From contig DATCJY010000060.1 in NCBI GenBank assembly GCA_036562565.1, forward strand, positions 1-62,199: 62,199 nucleotides of DNA, read 5' to 3'. Within the stretch, counting starts at the first letter, position 1. Each line of letters begins with the position of its first letter. The stretch is from DATCJY01 sp036562565. GTDB taxonomy: Bacteria > Bacteroidota > Bacteroidia > Flavobacteriales_D > Sanyastnellaceae. Under the pieces are notes generated by a model. It had not been told where the DNA came from. It was given only the letters and a program-made list of their open reading frames with translations, and made no database searches. The position numbers were made by a program, and so were the translations under genes. This document shows, one piece after another, positions 1 through 7,000 of the stretch.

Positions 1-68
1 GCATTGTTTGGACATTCAGGTTCACATGCACCACAGTTGATGCATTCATCGGTAATCATTATCGCCAT
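1..68 (-). CDS. 4Fe-4S ferredoxin, N-terminal fragment
   Basis: The gene begins with ATG at 68-66 and runs off the left edge, so only 22 codons are visible. They read MAIMITDECINCGACEPECP, the first half of a bacterial ferredoxin with cysteines 9, 12, 15 and 19 in the CxxCxxCxxxCP arrangement that binds a [4Fe-4S] cluster. A second cluster motif would be expected beyond the edge in the usual two-cluster family. It is a small cytoplasmic electron carrier. It diverges from the acyl-CoA reductase at 131, and the shared 62-bp gap carries promoter elements for both. Family is clear; the electron partner is not. Confidence 0.85.
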   Translation of the reverse strand, partial: MAIMITDECINCGACEPECPNN

Positions 69-84
69 AGCTTGTAGCCTTATC

Positions 85-92
85 TAATTTTG
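85..92 (+). promoter_or_regulatory. -7 box for the acyl-CoA reductase gene
   Basis: TAATTTTG fits TAnnTTTG and lies 38 bases before the ATG at 131. No TTG is found at the usual distance. It sits beside the divergent ferredoxin promoter, so the two genes may be controlled together. Confidence 0.45.
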
Positions 93-97
93 CGCGG

Positions 98-131
98 CAA
101 ATTTAATGCGATTAACACCATCAACAGACAA
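98..131 (-). promoter_or_regulatory. Promoter of the ferredoxin gene
   Basis: On the minus strand TAAATTTG (105-98) matches the Bacteroidota -7 box TAnnTTTG exactly. TTG at 131-129 lies 23 bases upstream and another at 124-122 lies 16 upstream; either could be the -33 element. The box is 29 bases from the ferredoxin ATG. Confidence 0.5.
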
Positions 132-1186
132 TGGAAGTAAACAGAAGAGAAAGGCTCATCGGCACCTTTGCCCAATTAGGCAAACTCATGGGACATCTGG
201 CGGCAGGCGAGCCCTGGCCGGGCTATGGCTGCGGACTTGCCCAAACCGAATACCAAGATTTTGAGCAACTCATTGCTACACACTTCCATTCCAACGGTTG
301 GTTCACACCGGCCAATATCCGCAAGGCACTGGGGGCGTGGAGTACAGCGCTTTCTCCCGAGAATCTACAACAATGGTTAAAAAATTATCCTGAGGTTTCC
401 GGAACATCGCGTCAGGTAGGAATTATCTGTGCCGGCAATATCCCCATGGTCGGTTTTCATGATGTGCTATCAGTCATCTTGGCCGGCCACAATGCGCTTA
501 TCAAGCTATCATCGGATGACAACAAGCTCATACCTAGCTTGCTCTTGTGTGCTGAAAAATGGGACCCTGAGTTGAAACAGCAATACCACATCATTCCGCA
601 AAAGCTCAGCGGTTTTGATGCTGTAATAGCAACGGGCAGCAACAACACAGCACGCTATTTCCATTATTACTTCAAAGACATTCCGCACATCATTCGCAAA
701 GGGCGTACAAGCCTTGCCATCCTTAGCGGTCACGAAACCGATGAACAGCTCACGGCCTTGGGCAATGACATCTTTGACTACTTCGGACTCGGTTGCCGAA
801 GTGTGAGCAAAATTTACATCCCCGAAAACTTCGATCTCAACCGCTTCTTTGGCGCCATCTATCCGTTCAACGAGGTAGTGAACCACAACAAATACGCTAA
901 CAACTACGACTATAACAAAGCCGTGTGGCTGCTGAACAAAGAGCAATTGCTCGACAACGGATTCATTCTGCTCAAAGAAGATAAAAGCCTCGCCTCGCCC
1001 ACCGGCAGTCTCTACTACGAGCGCTATGCTGACATCCAGACGCTCAATGCTCAATTGCAACAACAAGCAGAGCAAATACAATGCATCGTGGCTGAGGACA
1101 AAGTACCGTTTGGTCAGTCGCAGCACCCCGCCTTATGGGATTATGCCGACAACGTGGATACCATGCAATTCCTAGTGACGTTGTAA
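131..1186 (+). CDS. LuxC-type acyl-CoA reductase
   Basis: This 351-residue cytoplasmic protein belongs to the LuxC-like acyl-CoA reductase family of the aldehyde dehydrogenase superfamily, which reduces acyl-CoA or acyl-enzyme to aldehyde with NADPH. Visible features are a glycine-rich AGNIPMVG stretch near residue 101, the ATGSNNTARYF segment near 167, and FGLGCRSVSKI with the likely nucleophile Cys222. It is shorter than Vibrio LuxC (about 480), with a reduced C-terminus. No luciferase or LuxD/LuxE gene is present, so light production is not implied. Divergence from a ferredoxin gene suggests linked redox chemistry, which is inference. The real substrate is unknown. Confidence 0.82.
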   Translation: MEVNRRERLIGTFAQLGKLMGHLAAGEPWPGYGCGLAQTEYQDFEQLIATHFHSNGWFTPANIRKALGAWSTALSPENLQQWLKNYPEVSGTSRQVGIICAGNIPMVGFHDVLSVILAGHNALIKLSSDDNKLIPSLLLCAEKWDPELKQQYHIIPQKLSGFDAVIATGSNNTARYFHYYFKDIPHIIRKGRTSLAILSGHETDEQLTALGNDIFDYFGLGCRSVSKIYIPENFDLNRFFGAIYPFNEVVNHNKYANNYDYNKAVWLLNKEQLLDNGFILLKEDKSLASPTGSLYYERYADIQTLNAQLQQQAEQIQCIVAEDKVPFGQSQHPALWDYADNVDTMQFLVTL

Positions 1187-1245
1187 GTCATTTTGGGGAA
1201 GCAATTATTAGCTTAAAATGGCACATTCACACTCCGCGAGCCCAT

Positions 1246-1253
1246 TACATTTG
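1246..1253 (+). promoter_or_regulatory. -7 box for the lipoprotein gene
   Basis: TACATTTG is an exact TAnnTTTG match 25 bases before the ATG at 1279. No TTG stands at -33. Its place supports choosing 1279 rather than any start further upstream. Confidence 0.5.
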
Positions 1254-1278
1254 TAAACTTAGTTTGATAAAACAGAGA

Positions 1279-2439
1279 ATGAAACAACTCTTCTTGATTG
1301 CCCTGACGGCTTTGGTACTCGCTTCATGCTCTACGGAAGTAGAAATGAATGCTCCGTATAAAAAGACCACCGTCATTTATGGTTTGCTAAGTGCGGATGA
1401 AAATGGAGACGGAGTATCCAACGCACTCGATACACAATGGGTAAAAATCAACAAAACTTTTTTAGGCGAAGGCGACAATACGGCCTATGCGCTCATACGC
1501 GATAGTCTGGAATATCAGGACTCTGACTTCGTCAAAAAAGTAGTACAACAAATCCACGATGGGCAGGTGGTACAAGAATTTCCATTGCACTCCATCGAGC
1601 TCAGCAACAAGGAAGTTGGAGGAGCCTTTTATGCTCCACTGCACACCGTGTATTACTTTATTCCTCCGGCCAATGGACTGAACCAAGGCGATAAATACCG
1701 CATTCTGTTGCAATTCACTGACGGACGCGAAGTATCTGCCACTACCGATATCGTCAACTTTTCGCAATTCATGTGGCAATCACCACAAGTAGGCTCCACG
1801 CTGAACCTTGCCCGAAGCAACTCCATCACACAGACTGTCACCTTCAATGAAAACGTGATGGTAAAATGGTATCCTGCTCAAAATGCCAGCATCTATCAAG
1901 GCACTTTGCGTTTCAATTTTACCGAGTACACCTATGCCGATGCGAGCTGGACAGGTCAACCCATTTCGGTTGAAGAAAAACACCTCGATTTTAATATCGG
2001 TTCAACCACCAAAACAAAAATTTCTCCATCCGGTCATCTGGAGCTTTATTTCAATGGCGAAGCGTTCTATACTTTCGTTGCAAATCAGCTAGAGAAAAAG
2101 CCCAATGTGCGCAGAGAAATCGGAACTTTCATAGATGGCAAAACACGCTGCTTTGATATTCGTCTGGACATCGGCAATGAAATCCTTGCCGATTATCTAA
2201 GTGTAAATACGCCATCTACGGGTATTGTTCAAGAGAAGCCTACTTATACCAATGTGGAGAACGGTTTAGGTTTGTTTGCTGGCCGAGGTACACAGATTCT
2301 CAAAAACCTTGCATTGGTATCCAGCAACAACAATGGGGTGTTATTGACCGGCAACTTGGATGCGTTCTTCTTGCCACAACTTGTGGACTTCAATTTCTGC
2401 GATCCCAATCCGGCCTCTGCATACTACTGCAACTTCTAA
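1279..2439 (+). CDS. Lipoprotein, possibly DUF4249-like
   Basis: The protein has 386 residues from the ATG at 1279. The open frame extends further back but that part overlaps acyl-CoA reductase and lacks a signal. The start gives MKQLFLIALTALVLASC, a lipoprotein signal peptide with lipobox ASC and Cys17 as the lipidated residue. The rest is beta-rich, including KYRILLQFTDGREVSATT and, near the end, NVENGLGLFAGRGTQ. These resemble the layout of DUF4249 lipoproteins of Bacteroidota (binding and transport neighbours are common there), but I cannot confirm the family. It probably sits on the outer membrane. No TonB receptor is adjacent. Function unknown. Confidence 0.75.
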   Translation: MKQLFLIALTALVLASCSTEVEMNAPYKKTTVIYGLLSADENGDGVSNALDTQWVKINKTFLGEGDNTAYALIRDSLEYQDSDFVKKVVQQIHDGQVVQEFPLHSIELSNKEVGGAFYAPLHTVYYFIPPANGLNQGDKYRILLQFTDGREVSATTDIVNFSQFMWQSPQVGSTLNLARSNSITQTVTFNENVMVKWYPAQNASIYQGTLRFNFTEYTYADASWTGQPISVEEKHLDFNIGSTTKTKISPSGHLELYFNGEAFYTFVANQLEKKPNVRREIGTFIDGKTRCFDIRLDIGNEILADYLSVNTPSTGIVQEKPTYTNVENGLGLFAGRGTQILKNLALVSSNNNGVLLTGNLDAFFLPQLVDFNFCDPNPASAYYCNF

Positions 2440-2449
2440 GAGAAGAGGG

Positions 2450-2516
2450 CGCTCTGTCCACATGTTCACAGCATGCACACCATAAAGTGTTACGGGACGC
2501 TGCATTGTGCAGAGCG
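2450..2516. other. Inverted repeat before moeA
   Basis: In the 117-bp gap before moeA, CGCTCTG (2450-2456) and CAGAGCG (2510-2516) form a 7-bp outer stem, and ACAC/GTGT can pair inside. It is either a weak structured leader or a loose terminator for the upstream lipoprotein gene; there is no U-tract. Low confidence. Confidence 0.25.
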
Positions 2517-2556
2517 GATGGATTAGCGTGCATCACAATCCGGTACTTTTACGCAC

Positions 2557-3762
2557 ATGATTTCAGTAGAAGAAGCTGCAGGCATCATTCTGGACAGCGC
2601 ATCATTGGCGCTGACCGAAATACTTCCTTTTGAGCAATGTCTTGGTCGCACACTGGCACAAGACATCGTAGCGGATACGGATTTACCACCGTTTCATCGC
2701 GTAATGATGGATGGAATCGCCATCCGCTCAGCAGACTTAAACAATGGCACACGTGTGTTTGAGCTGAAAGGCATTCAACGCGCGGGGAGCAAACAGCAGC
2801 ACTTGCCCGATGGCCCATGCGCGCTGGAAATCATGACCGGAGCGGTATTGCCTGAAAATGCAGATGCCGTCATTCCTTATGAAGAGATTGAAATCATCAA
2901 CGGTGAAGCCCACGTGAGGATAAATAACATCGCAGCTCATAAGAATGTACATCTGCGCGGTACGGATAAAAAACAAGGAGATGTACTTGTAACGGCAGGC
3001 ACAACCCTCAGCGCCATGGAGTTCGCCATAGCCGCTTCATCTGGGGCCACGCAACTCCATGTAAGACGCTTGCCGAGCATTCATATTTTCTCAACGGGCG
3101 ATGAACTGGTGGAGCCTCACATCACGCCATTGCCGCATCAGATACGCAAATCCAATGTCTATGCACTGCAATTCCTTTTGCAACAGCATGGTTATCCTGC
3201 GAGCCAATCACACATGGCCGATAATGAGCAGGACGTGAAAGACGCATTGCAGCATGCGCTGGAGCGGCACGACATCATCATCCTCACAGGTGGCGTATCC
3301 AAAGGCAAGTATGATTTGATACCGGAAGCGCTGGCATCTTGCGGAATACAAAAGTGCTTTCACCGCATAGCACAACGGCCGGGCAAGCCGATGTACTTTG
3401 GTAAATCAAAAAAGAACATTGTGTTTGCATTGCCTGGCAATCCTGTATCTACCTTCATGTGTGCTGTGCGTTATCTACTTCCTTTCCTTTCCAAATGCAG
3501 CGGACAAGAAAACCGTCTGCGATTGCATGCACGGCTGACAACATCCGTAAAACCTCATCCTTCGCTTACGTACTTTGCTCAAGTAAAGATTTCATGCGAT
3601 GAAGAAGGGCAATTGCTTGCAACTCCTGTTGCCGGCAATGGCTCAGGTGATTATTCAAGTCTCGCCCATGCGCATGCGTTTGCGCAAGTACCACCGGCCG
3701 CACATGCTATGGATGTGGGTTGTATAGTGGAGGTCTTTCCTTTCAAAAAATTTCTGGCATAA
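2557..3762 (+). CDS. moeA: Molybdopterin molybdenumtransferase MoeA
   Basis: The 401-residue product inserts molybdate into adenylylated molybdopterin, the last step of molybdenum cofactor synthesis in the cytoplasm. Length is standard for the family (about 400). Seen in order: the N-terminal MoeA domain with the MMDGIAIRS motif near residue 49, the MoCF-fold domain with STGDELV near 185 and ILTGGVSKGKYD near 246, FALPGNPVS near 290, and a C-terminal MoeA domain IV. No other cofactor gene (moaA, moaC, moeB, mogA) lies within the window, so the pathway is dispersed. It converges on the M48 protease gene. Confidence 0.93.
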   Translation: MISVEEAAGIILDSASLALTEILPFEQCLGRTLAQDIVADTDLPPFHRVMMDGIAIRSADLNNGTRVFELKGIQRAGSKQQHLPDGPCALEIMTGAVLPENADAVIPYEEIEIINGEAHVRINNIAAHKNVHLRGTDKKQGDVLVTAGTTLSAMEFAIAASSGATQLHVRRLPSIHIFSTGDELVEPHITPLPHQIRKSNVYALQFLLQQHGYPASQSHMADNEQDVKDALQHALERHDIIILTGGVSKGKYDLIPEALASCGIQKCFHRIAQRPGKPMYFGKSKKNIVFALPGNPVSTFMCAVRYLLPFLSKCSGQENRLRLHARLTTSVKPHPSLTYFAQVKISCDEEGQLLATPVAGNGSGDYSSLAHAHAFAQVPPAAHAMDVGCIVEVFPFKKFLA

Positions 3763-3790
3763 AAAAAACCGCACCTCTTGGAGATGCGGT
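3761..3790 (-). terminator. Rho-independent terminator of the M48 gene
   Basis: ACCGCA and CTC at 3768-3777 pair with GAG and TGCGGT at 3781-3790 around one mismatch. Read on the minus strand the hairpin is followed by a run of eight T at 3768-3761, so it ends the leftward M48 gene; its tail overlaps the moeA stop codon. Confidence 0.8.
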
Positions 3791-3812
3791 TCATGTTATT
3801 CATCCGAGTCTT

Positions 3813-4622
3813 TTATTGAGCTGAGGGCTTGTAGTATTTCAACGCCTCAGGCATAAATTCTTTCAATGTAGTGATGCGTGTTTCATCACTAGGGTGAGTG
3901 CTCAAGATCTCCGGTGGGGCCTGTCCGCCAACAGCAGCCATGCGTTGCCAGAAACTAATTGCAGCTTCCGGATTGTAACCTGCCATAGCCATGAAGATGA
4001 GGCCCAATTTATCAGCTTCCGTCTCGTGGTTGCGGCTATATGCGAGGATACCAAGCTGCGAACCGATACCATAAGATTGAAGGAAGATATTTTGTGTCAA
4101 GGCAGGTTTTTCAGAAAGGGCAACGCTCAAAGCCATTCCTCCCAATTCAAGCGCAAGACCTTGGCTCATACGCTCATTACCGTGACGCGCAACAGCGTGT
4201 GCGATTTCGTGGCCCATCACCACTGCCAAGCTCGTTTCGTCTTGTGTAACAGGAAGAATGCCGGTGTACACCACCACTTTGCCACCGGGCATACACCACG
4301 CGTTCACGGTGTTGTCTTGCACCACATTGAACTCCCATTCGAAACCATCCACGCGTTTGGATTGCTTGTTATCGGCAAGGTATTTCTCTACTGCGTTTTT
4401 GATTTTATCACCAATTCTACGCACCATCACAACATTGCTGTTAGTGGCGGGCAAAACCTGATTGGTATCCAAAAACTCCCGGTAAGCCGTAAAGCTCATG
4501 GACATCATCTGGCTCTCCGGTAACAGGTTCAATTGTCTGCGGCCGCTGATGGGCACTTTGGCACAAGAAACAATAAAGGCTATCGTTCCGAGAACGAGGC
4601 CAACTGCCATGATTCTTTTCAT
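3813..4622 (-). CDS. M48 family metalloprotease, lipoprotein
   Basis: The 269-residue protein starts with a lipoprotein signal whose lipobox IVSC places Cys20 at the mature N-terminus, so it is membrane-anchored and faces the periplasm. The zinc motif HEIAH stands at 138-142, followed by the third ligand region HETEAD near 199-204. This matches the short LoiP/YcaL-like branch of peptidase family M48, which in E. coli acts on misassembled outer-membrane proteins. There are no BepA-type TPR repeats after the catalytic domain. It stands alone between the moeA terminator and clpS. The substrate is unknown. Confidence 0.9.
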   Translation of the reverse strand: MKRIMAVGLVLGTIAFIVSCAKVPISGRRQLNLLPESQMMSMSFTAYREFLDTNQVLPATNSNVVMVRRIGDKIKNAVEKYLADNKQSKRVDGFEWEFNVVQDNTVNAWCMPGGKVVVYTGILPVTQDETSLAVVMGHEIAHAVARHGNERMSQGLALELGGMALSVALSEKPALTQNIFLQSYGIGSQLGILAYSRNHETEADKLGLIFMAMAGYNPEAAISFWQRMAAVGGQAPPEILSTHPSDETRITTLKEFMPEALKYYKPSAQ

Positions 4623-4677
4623 ACGAAATCTGATTTGTTAGATAGTTTATATCGTAAGCACATATTAAATATCGTGC

Positions 4678-4953
4678 CTACTGAATTTCAGCTGTAAGTC
4701 CACGGTCGTGAAGAGCGGTACACATTTTCTCGAGCTCTTTGTACTCACCGTTTTTGACCACACATTTCCCTTTGTAGTGGATGATGAGTGTGCATTGCTC
4801 TGCCTGGATCCATTCGTGATGACAGATTTCAACTAGGCATTGAATCACGTGGTCAAAAGTGTTCACATCGTCATTGTAAATGATGAGTTTGTGTTCTTCA
4901 ACACTTTCTACATCAATCAGTACTTCCTCTTCGGTCTGTGTATACCAAGACAT
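4678..4953 (-). CDS. clpS: ATP-dependent Clp protease adaptor ClpS
   Basis: This 91-residue protein is the N-recognin adaptor that hands proteins with destabilising N-termini to ClpAP/ClpCP. The core shows LIIYNDDVNTFDHVI (the substrate-binding DD and neighbouring residues) followed by a helix, IIHYKGKCVVKNG and the C-terminal strand. In many ClpS the fourth turn reads HxxG; here it is IHYKGK. I chose ATG at 4953 over the in-frame GTG six bases upstream because a -7 box lies 22 bases before it. ClpA is not in the window; the helicase gene lies downstream, separated by 79 bases. Confidence 0.88.
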   Translation of the reverse strand: MSWYTQTEEEVLIDVESVEEHKLIIYNDDVNTFDHVIQCLVEICHHEWIQAEQCTLIIHYKGKCVVKNGEYKELEKMCTALHDRGLTAEIQ

Positions 4954-4975
4954 AATCACTTCGTTATTAAGCGTA

Positions 4976-4983
4976 CAAATGTA
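4976..4983 (-). promoter_or_regulatory. -7 box of clpS
   Basis: TACATTTG on the minus strand (4983-4976) is an exact TAnnTTTG match 22 bases before the clpS ATG. No TTG is present at the normal spacing. Confidence 0.5.
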
Positions 4984-5032
4984 AAATGAACCACTTTAAC
5001 TCTGTCGAAATTCTTTTATGTCTTAATGTGTA

Positions 5033-6907
5033 TCAGTCATACATAAACTCCCAAGCGGTGCGGTAGGCCCCGATGCGCTCCACATAGTCGAGGAACTTGG
5101 AATAGAATTTATCGGTTCCGAGTGTTGCGCTGTCACCAATGATTACCAGCTTTTTACGTGCTCGTGTCATTGCCACGTTCATTCTGCGATAATCCTTGAG
5201 GAAACCGATATCGCCTTCTGAATTGCTCCGCACCAAGCTGATGTAGATGATATCGCGCTCTTGTCCCTGAAAGGAGTCGATGGTATTGACCACCAAGTAC
5301 TTCTCATTGGCAAATTCAGACTGCAACAATTCCACCTGTGCACGATAAGGTGAAATAACGCCAACGGACTCTTTTTGCAACCCTGAGGCTTTGAGTTGCT
5401 CAAGGTGTTTGCGCACGATGGTCACTTCCTCTTTGTTGCACAATGATTCATTGCCTTCACCGGGTTCTTCATCAAATCCGCAGCCGGCAGTATCAATGAA
5501 CTCCAGTGGCATCGTGGCAAAAGGCAAGTTCCAATCTGCCACCGATGGATGCGCTTCGAGTTTACCGTTGTAGAACTGTTCATTGGAGAACTGCATGATT
5601 TGGGCGTTCATGCGGTATTGTGTTTTGAGCAGGCTCACTTCCTTATGCCGCTCGATGGCCTTTTCAAGCAAGGTCACTGCCAAACCTTGCCTTGCGGCCT
5701 CTTGGCTCTTGATGGTGGGCGGCAATTGATATGGGTCTCCGGCCATAATCACTTTTTCGGCCCGTTGTATTGGAACCCAAAGGCCCGGCTCAATGCCCTG
5801 CCCCGCTTCATCAATCACCACGGTACTGAATCGTCTGTTAGCCAAATAGTCCGATGTTGAACCAATCAAAGTGCAGGCAATAACCTGTGCATCGTCCAAA
5901 ACCTTTTGAACCAAGTAGTTCTCAAGTTCGCGTGCTTCTGCATTGAGATAGCGAGCTTCTTTGAAAATCAACTTGCGCTGCTCGGCTTCTTCCCTACCAA
6001 AATTGCGTTTGTACTTGCCGCCCATTTTGCGCAATTCCGTAGCGCGCTTTTTGAGTTCTTTGATTTGCTTGAAATCCTTTTCCGCTTGCAACAAGACATC
6101 CAGCGTGAGTGCGGTATTATCCGTTTCCACCTTTGCCAGATTGCCCACACGCACCACCTTCAAACCCTTTTTGTGCAAGCTTGCCGCGAGGTAATCCGTG
6201 GCTGCATTGCTGGGAGCACACACCATGATTTGCTTCTCCTCTTTGAGCAACTCCACGATGGCATGTACCAGTGTGGTGGTTTTTCCCGTCCCCGGAGGCC
6301 CATGCACAATGGCCAGATCCTCTGCTTCACAAATGGCCTTGAGCGCTTCCTGTTGTGATGTATTGAGCACAGGAATGGAGGCAACGTTCTTAGGGTGAAA
6401 CGAAAGATTTTTATAACCCAGTATTTTATCACGGAGTTCTTTGGGGCGCCCCTTATCTACATTGATGAAGAAGTTGAGTGCCTTGAACATTTCCTCATAC
6501 GTTCGGTCATCAAACAAGAGGTTGACGCCAATCTTACCGAGGTCAAGCCATTCGGGTAATTCATCGGCATAGAATGAAATCTTCATGCGCTGGTCATCCA
6601 CGTATCCAATGGTTCCAGCGATTTTTTCTTCCTCATAACCATCAGCAGCGGTAAAAAGGCTTACAGGAGATGCCGATGTGAATTTGTGCTGGAGCTTATC
6701 ACCCAAATTGCGCTCCACCACGATATAGGGATAGGCGCCCAAGCCATATCCAGTCTCTACAATCCGCAGCGGGAACCACGTGATGCCATTCTTTTTACGT
6801 TCGGCAATGCTTGACTTCTTCAGCCACGCATCGTGTTGTTCGAAGTCTTCGCGTTGCTCCACGCGCAGTGCCGAGGCCAATTTTCCGAGTTCCTGAGCTG
6901 CTTCCAT
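5033..6907 (-). CDS. Superfamily 1B helicase, UPF1/IGHMBP2-like
   Basis: The 624-residue protein resembles eukaryotic IGHMBP2/UPF1 and their bacterial relatives, ATP-driven 5'-3' helicases on RNA or DNA. It has an N-terminal beta-barrel region (residues 40-130), Walker A GPPGTGKT at 203-210, a coiled-coil insertion near 275-340, the Walker B box VIDEAGQG near 365, the Q-rich GDPYQLPPT motif, and C-terminal motifs NTIDSFQGQERD and RMNVAMTRARKKL. All motor motifs look complete. Cytoplasmic. Substrate polarity and role cannot be told from sequence. It is oriented as the downstream neighbour of the CHU_C gene but is separated by a strong terminator. Confidence 0.9.
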   Translation of the reverse strand: MEAAQELGKLASALRVEQREDFEQHDAWLKKSSIAERKKNGITWFPLRIVETGYGLGAYPYIVVERNLGDKLQHKFTSASPVSLFTAADGYEEEKIAGTIGYVDDQRMKISFYADELPEWLDLGKIGVNLLFDDRTYEEMFKALNFFINVDKGRPKELRDKILGYKNLSFHPKNVASIPVLNTSQQEALKAICEAEDLAIVHGPPGTGKTTTLVHAIVELLKEEKQIMVCAPSNAATDYLAASLHKKGLKVVRVGNLAKVETDNTALTLDVLLQAEKDFKQIKELKKRATELRKMGGKYKRNFGREEAEQRKLIFKEARYLNAEARELENYLVQKVLDDAQVIACTLIGSTSDYLANRRFSTVVIDEAGQGIEPGLWVPIQRAEKVIMAGDPYQLPPTIKSQEAARQGLAVTLLEKAIERHKEVSLLKTQYRMNAQIMQFSNEQFYNGKLEAHPSVADWNLPFATMPLEFIDTAGCGFDEEPGEGNESLCNKEEVTIVRKHLEQLKASGLQKESVGVISPYRAQVELLQSEFANEKYLVVNTIDSFQGQERDIIYISLVRSNSEGDIGFLKDYRRMNVAMTRARKKLVIIGDSATLGTDKFYSKFLDYVERIGAYRTAWEFMYD

Positions 6908-6940
6908 GCTTCTTTGAGTTCAATTATAAAAAGGACCGCA

Positions 6941-6970
6941 AAGAAAAACGGCTTCCATGAAAGGAAGCCG
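6941..6970 (-). terminator. Rho-independent terminator of the CHU_C gene
   Basis: CGGCTTCC (6949-6956) and GGAAGCCG (6963-6970) form a perfect 8-bp stem with a 6-base loop. On the minus strand a T-tract follows. It separates the CHU_C protein gene from the helicase gene. Confidence 0.85.
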
Positions 6971-7000
6971 TCTTCATTGGATCTATTCTTAACAAAATCG

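Noticed and set aside
1135..1278. N-terminal extension of the lipoprotein gene.
   Set aside because: It lies inside the acyl-CoA reductase gene and would bury the lipoprotein signal; a -7 box at 1246 marks the real start.
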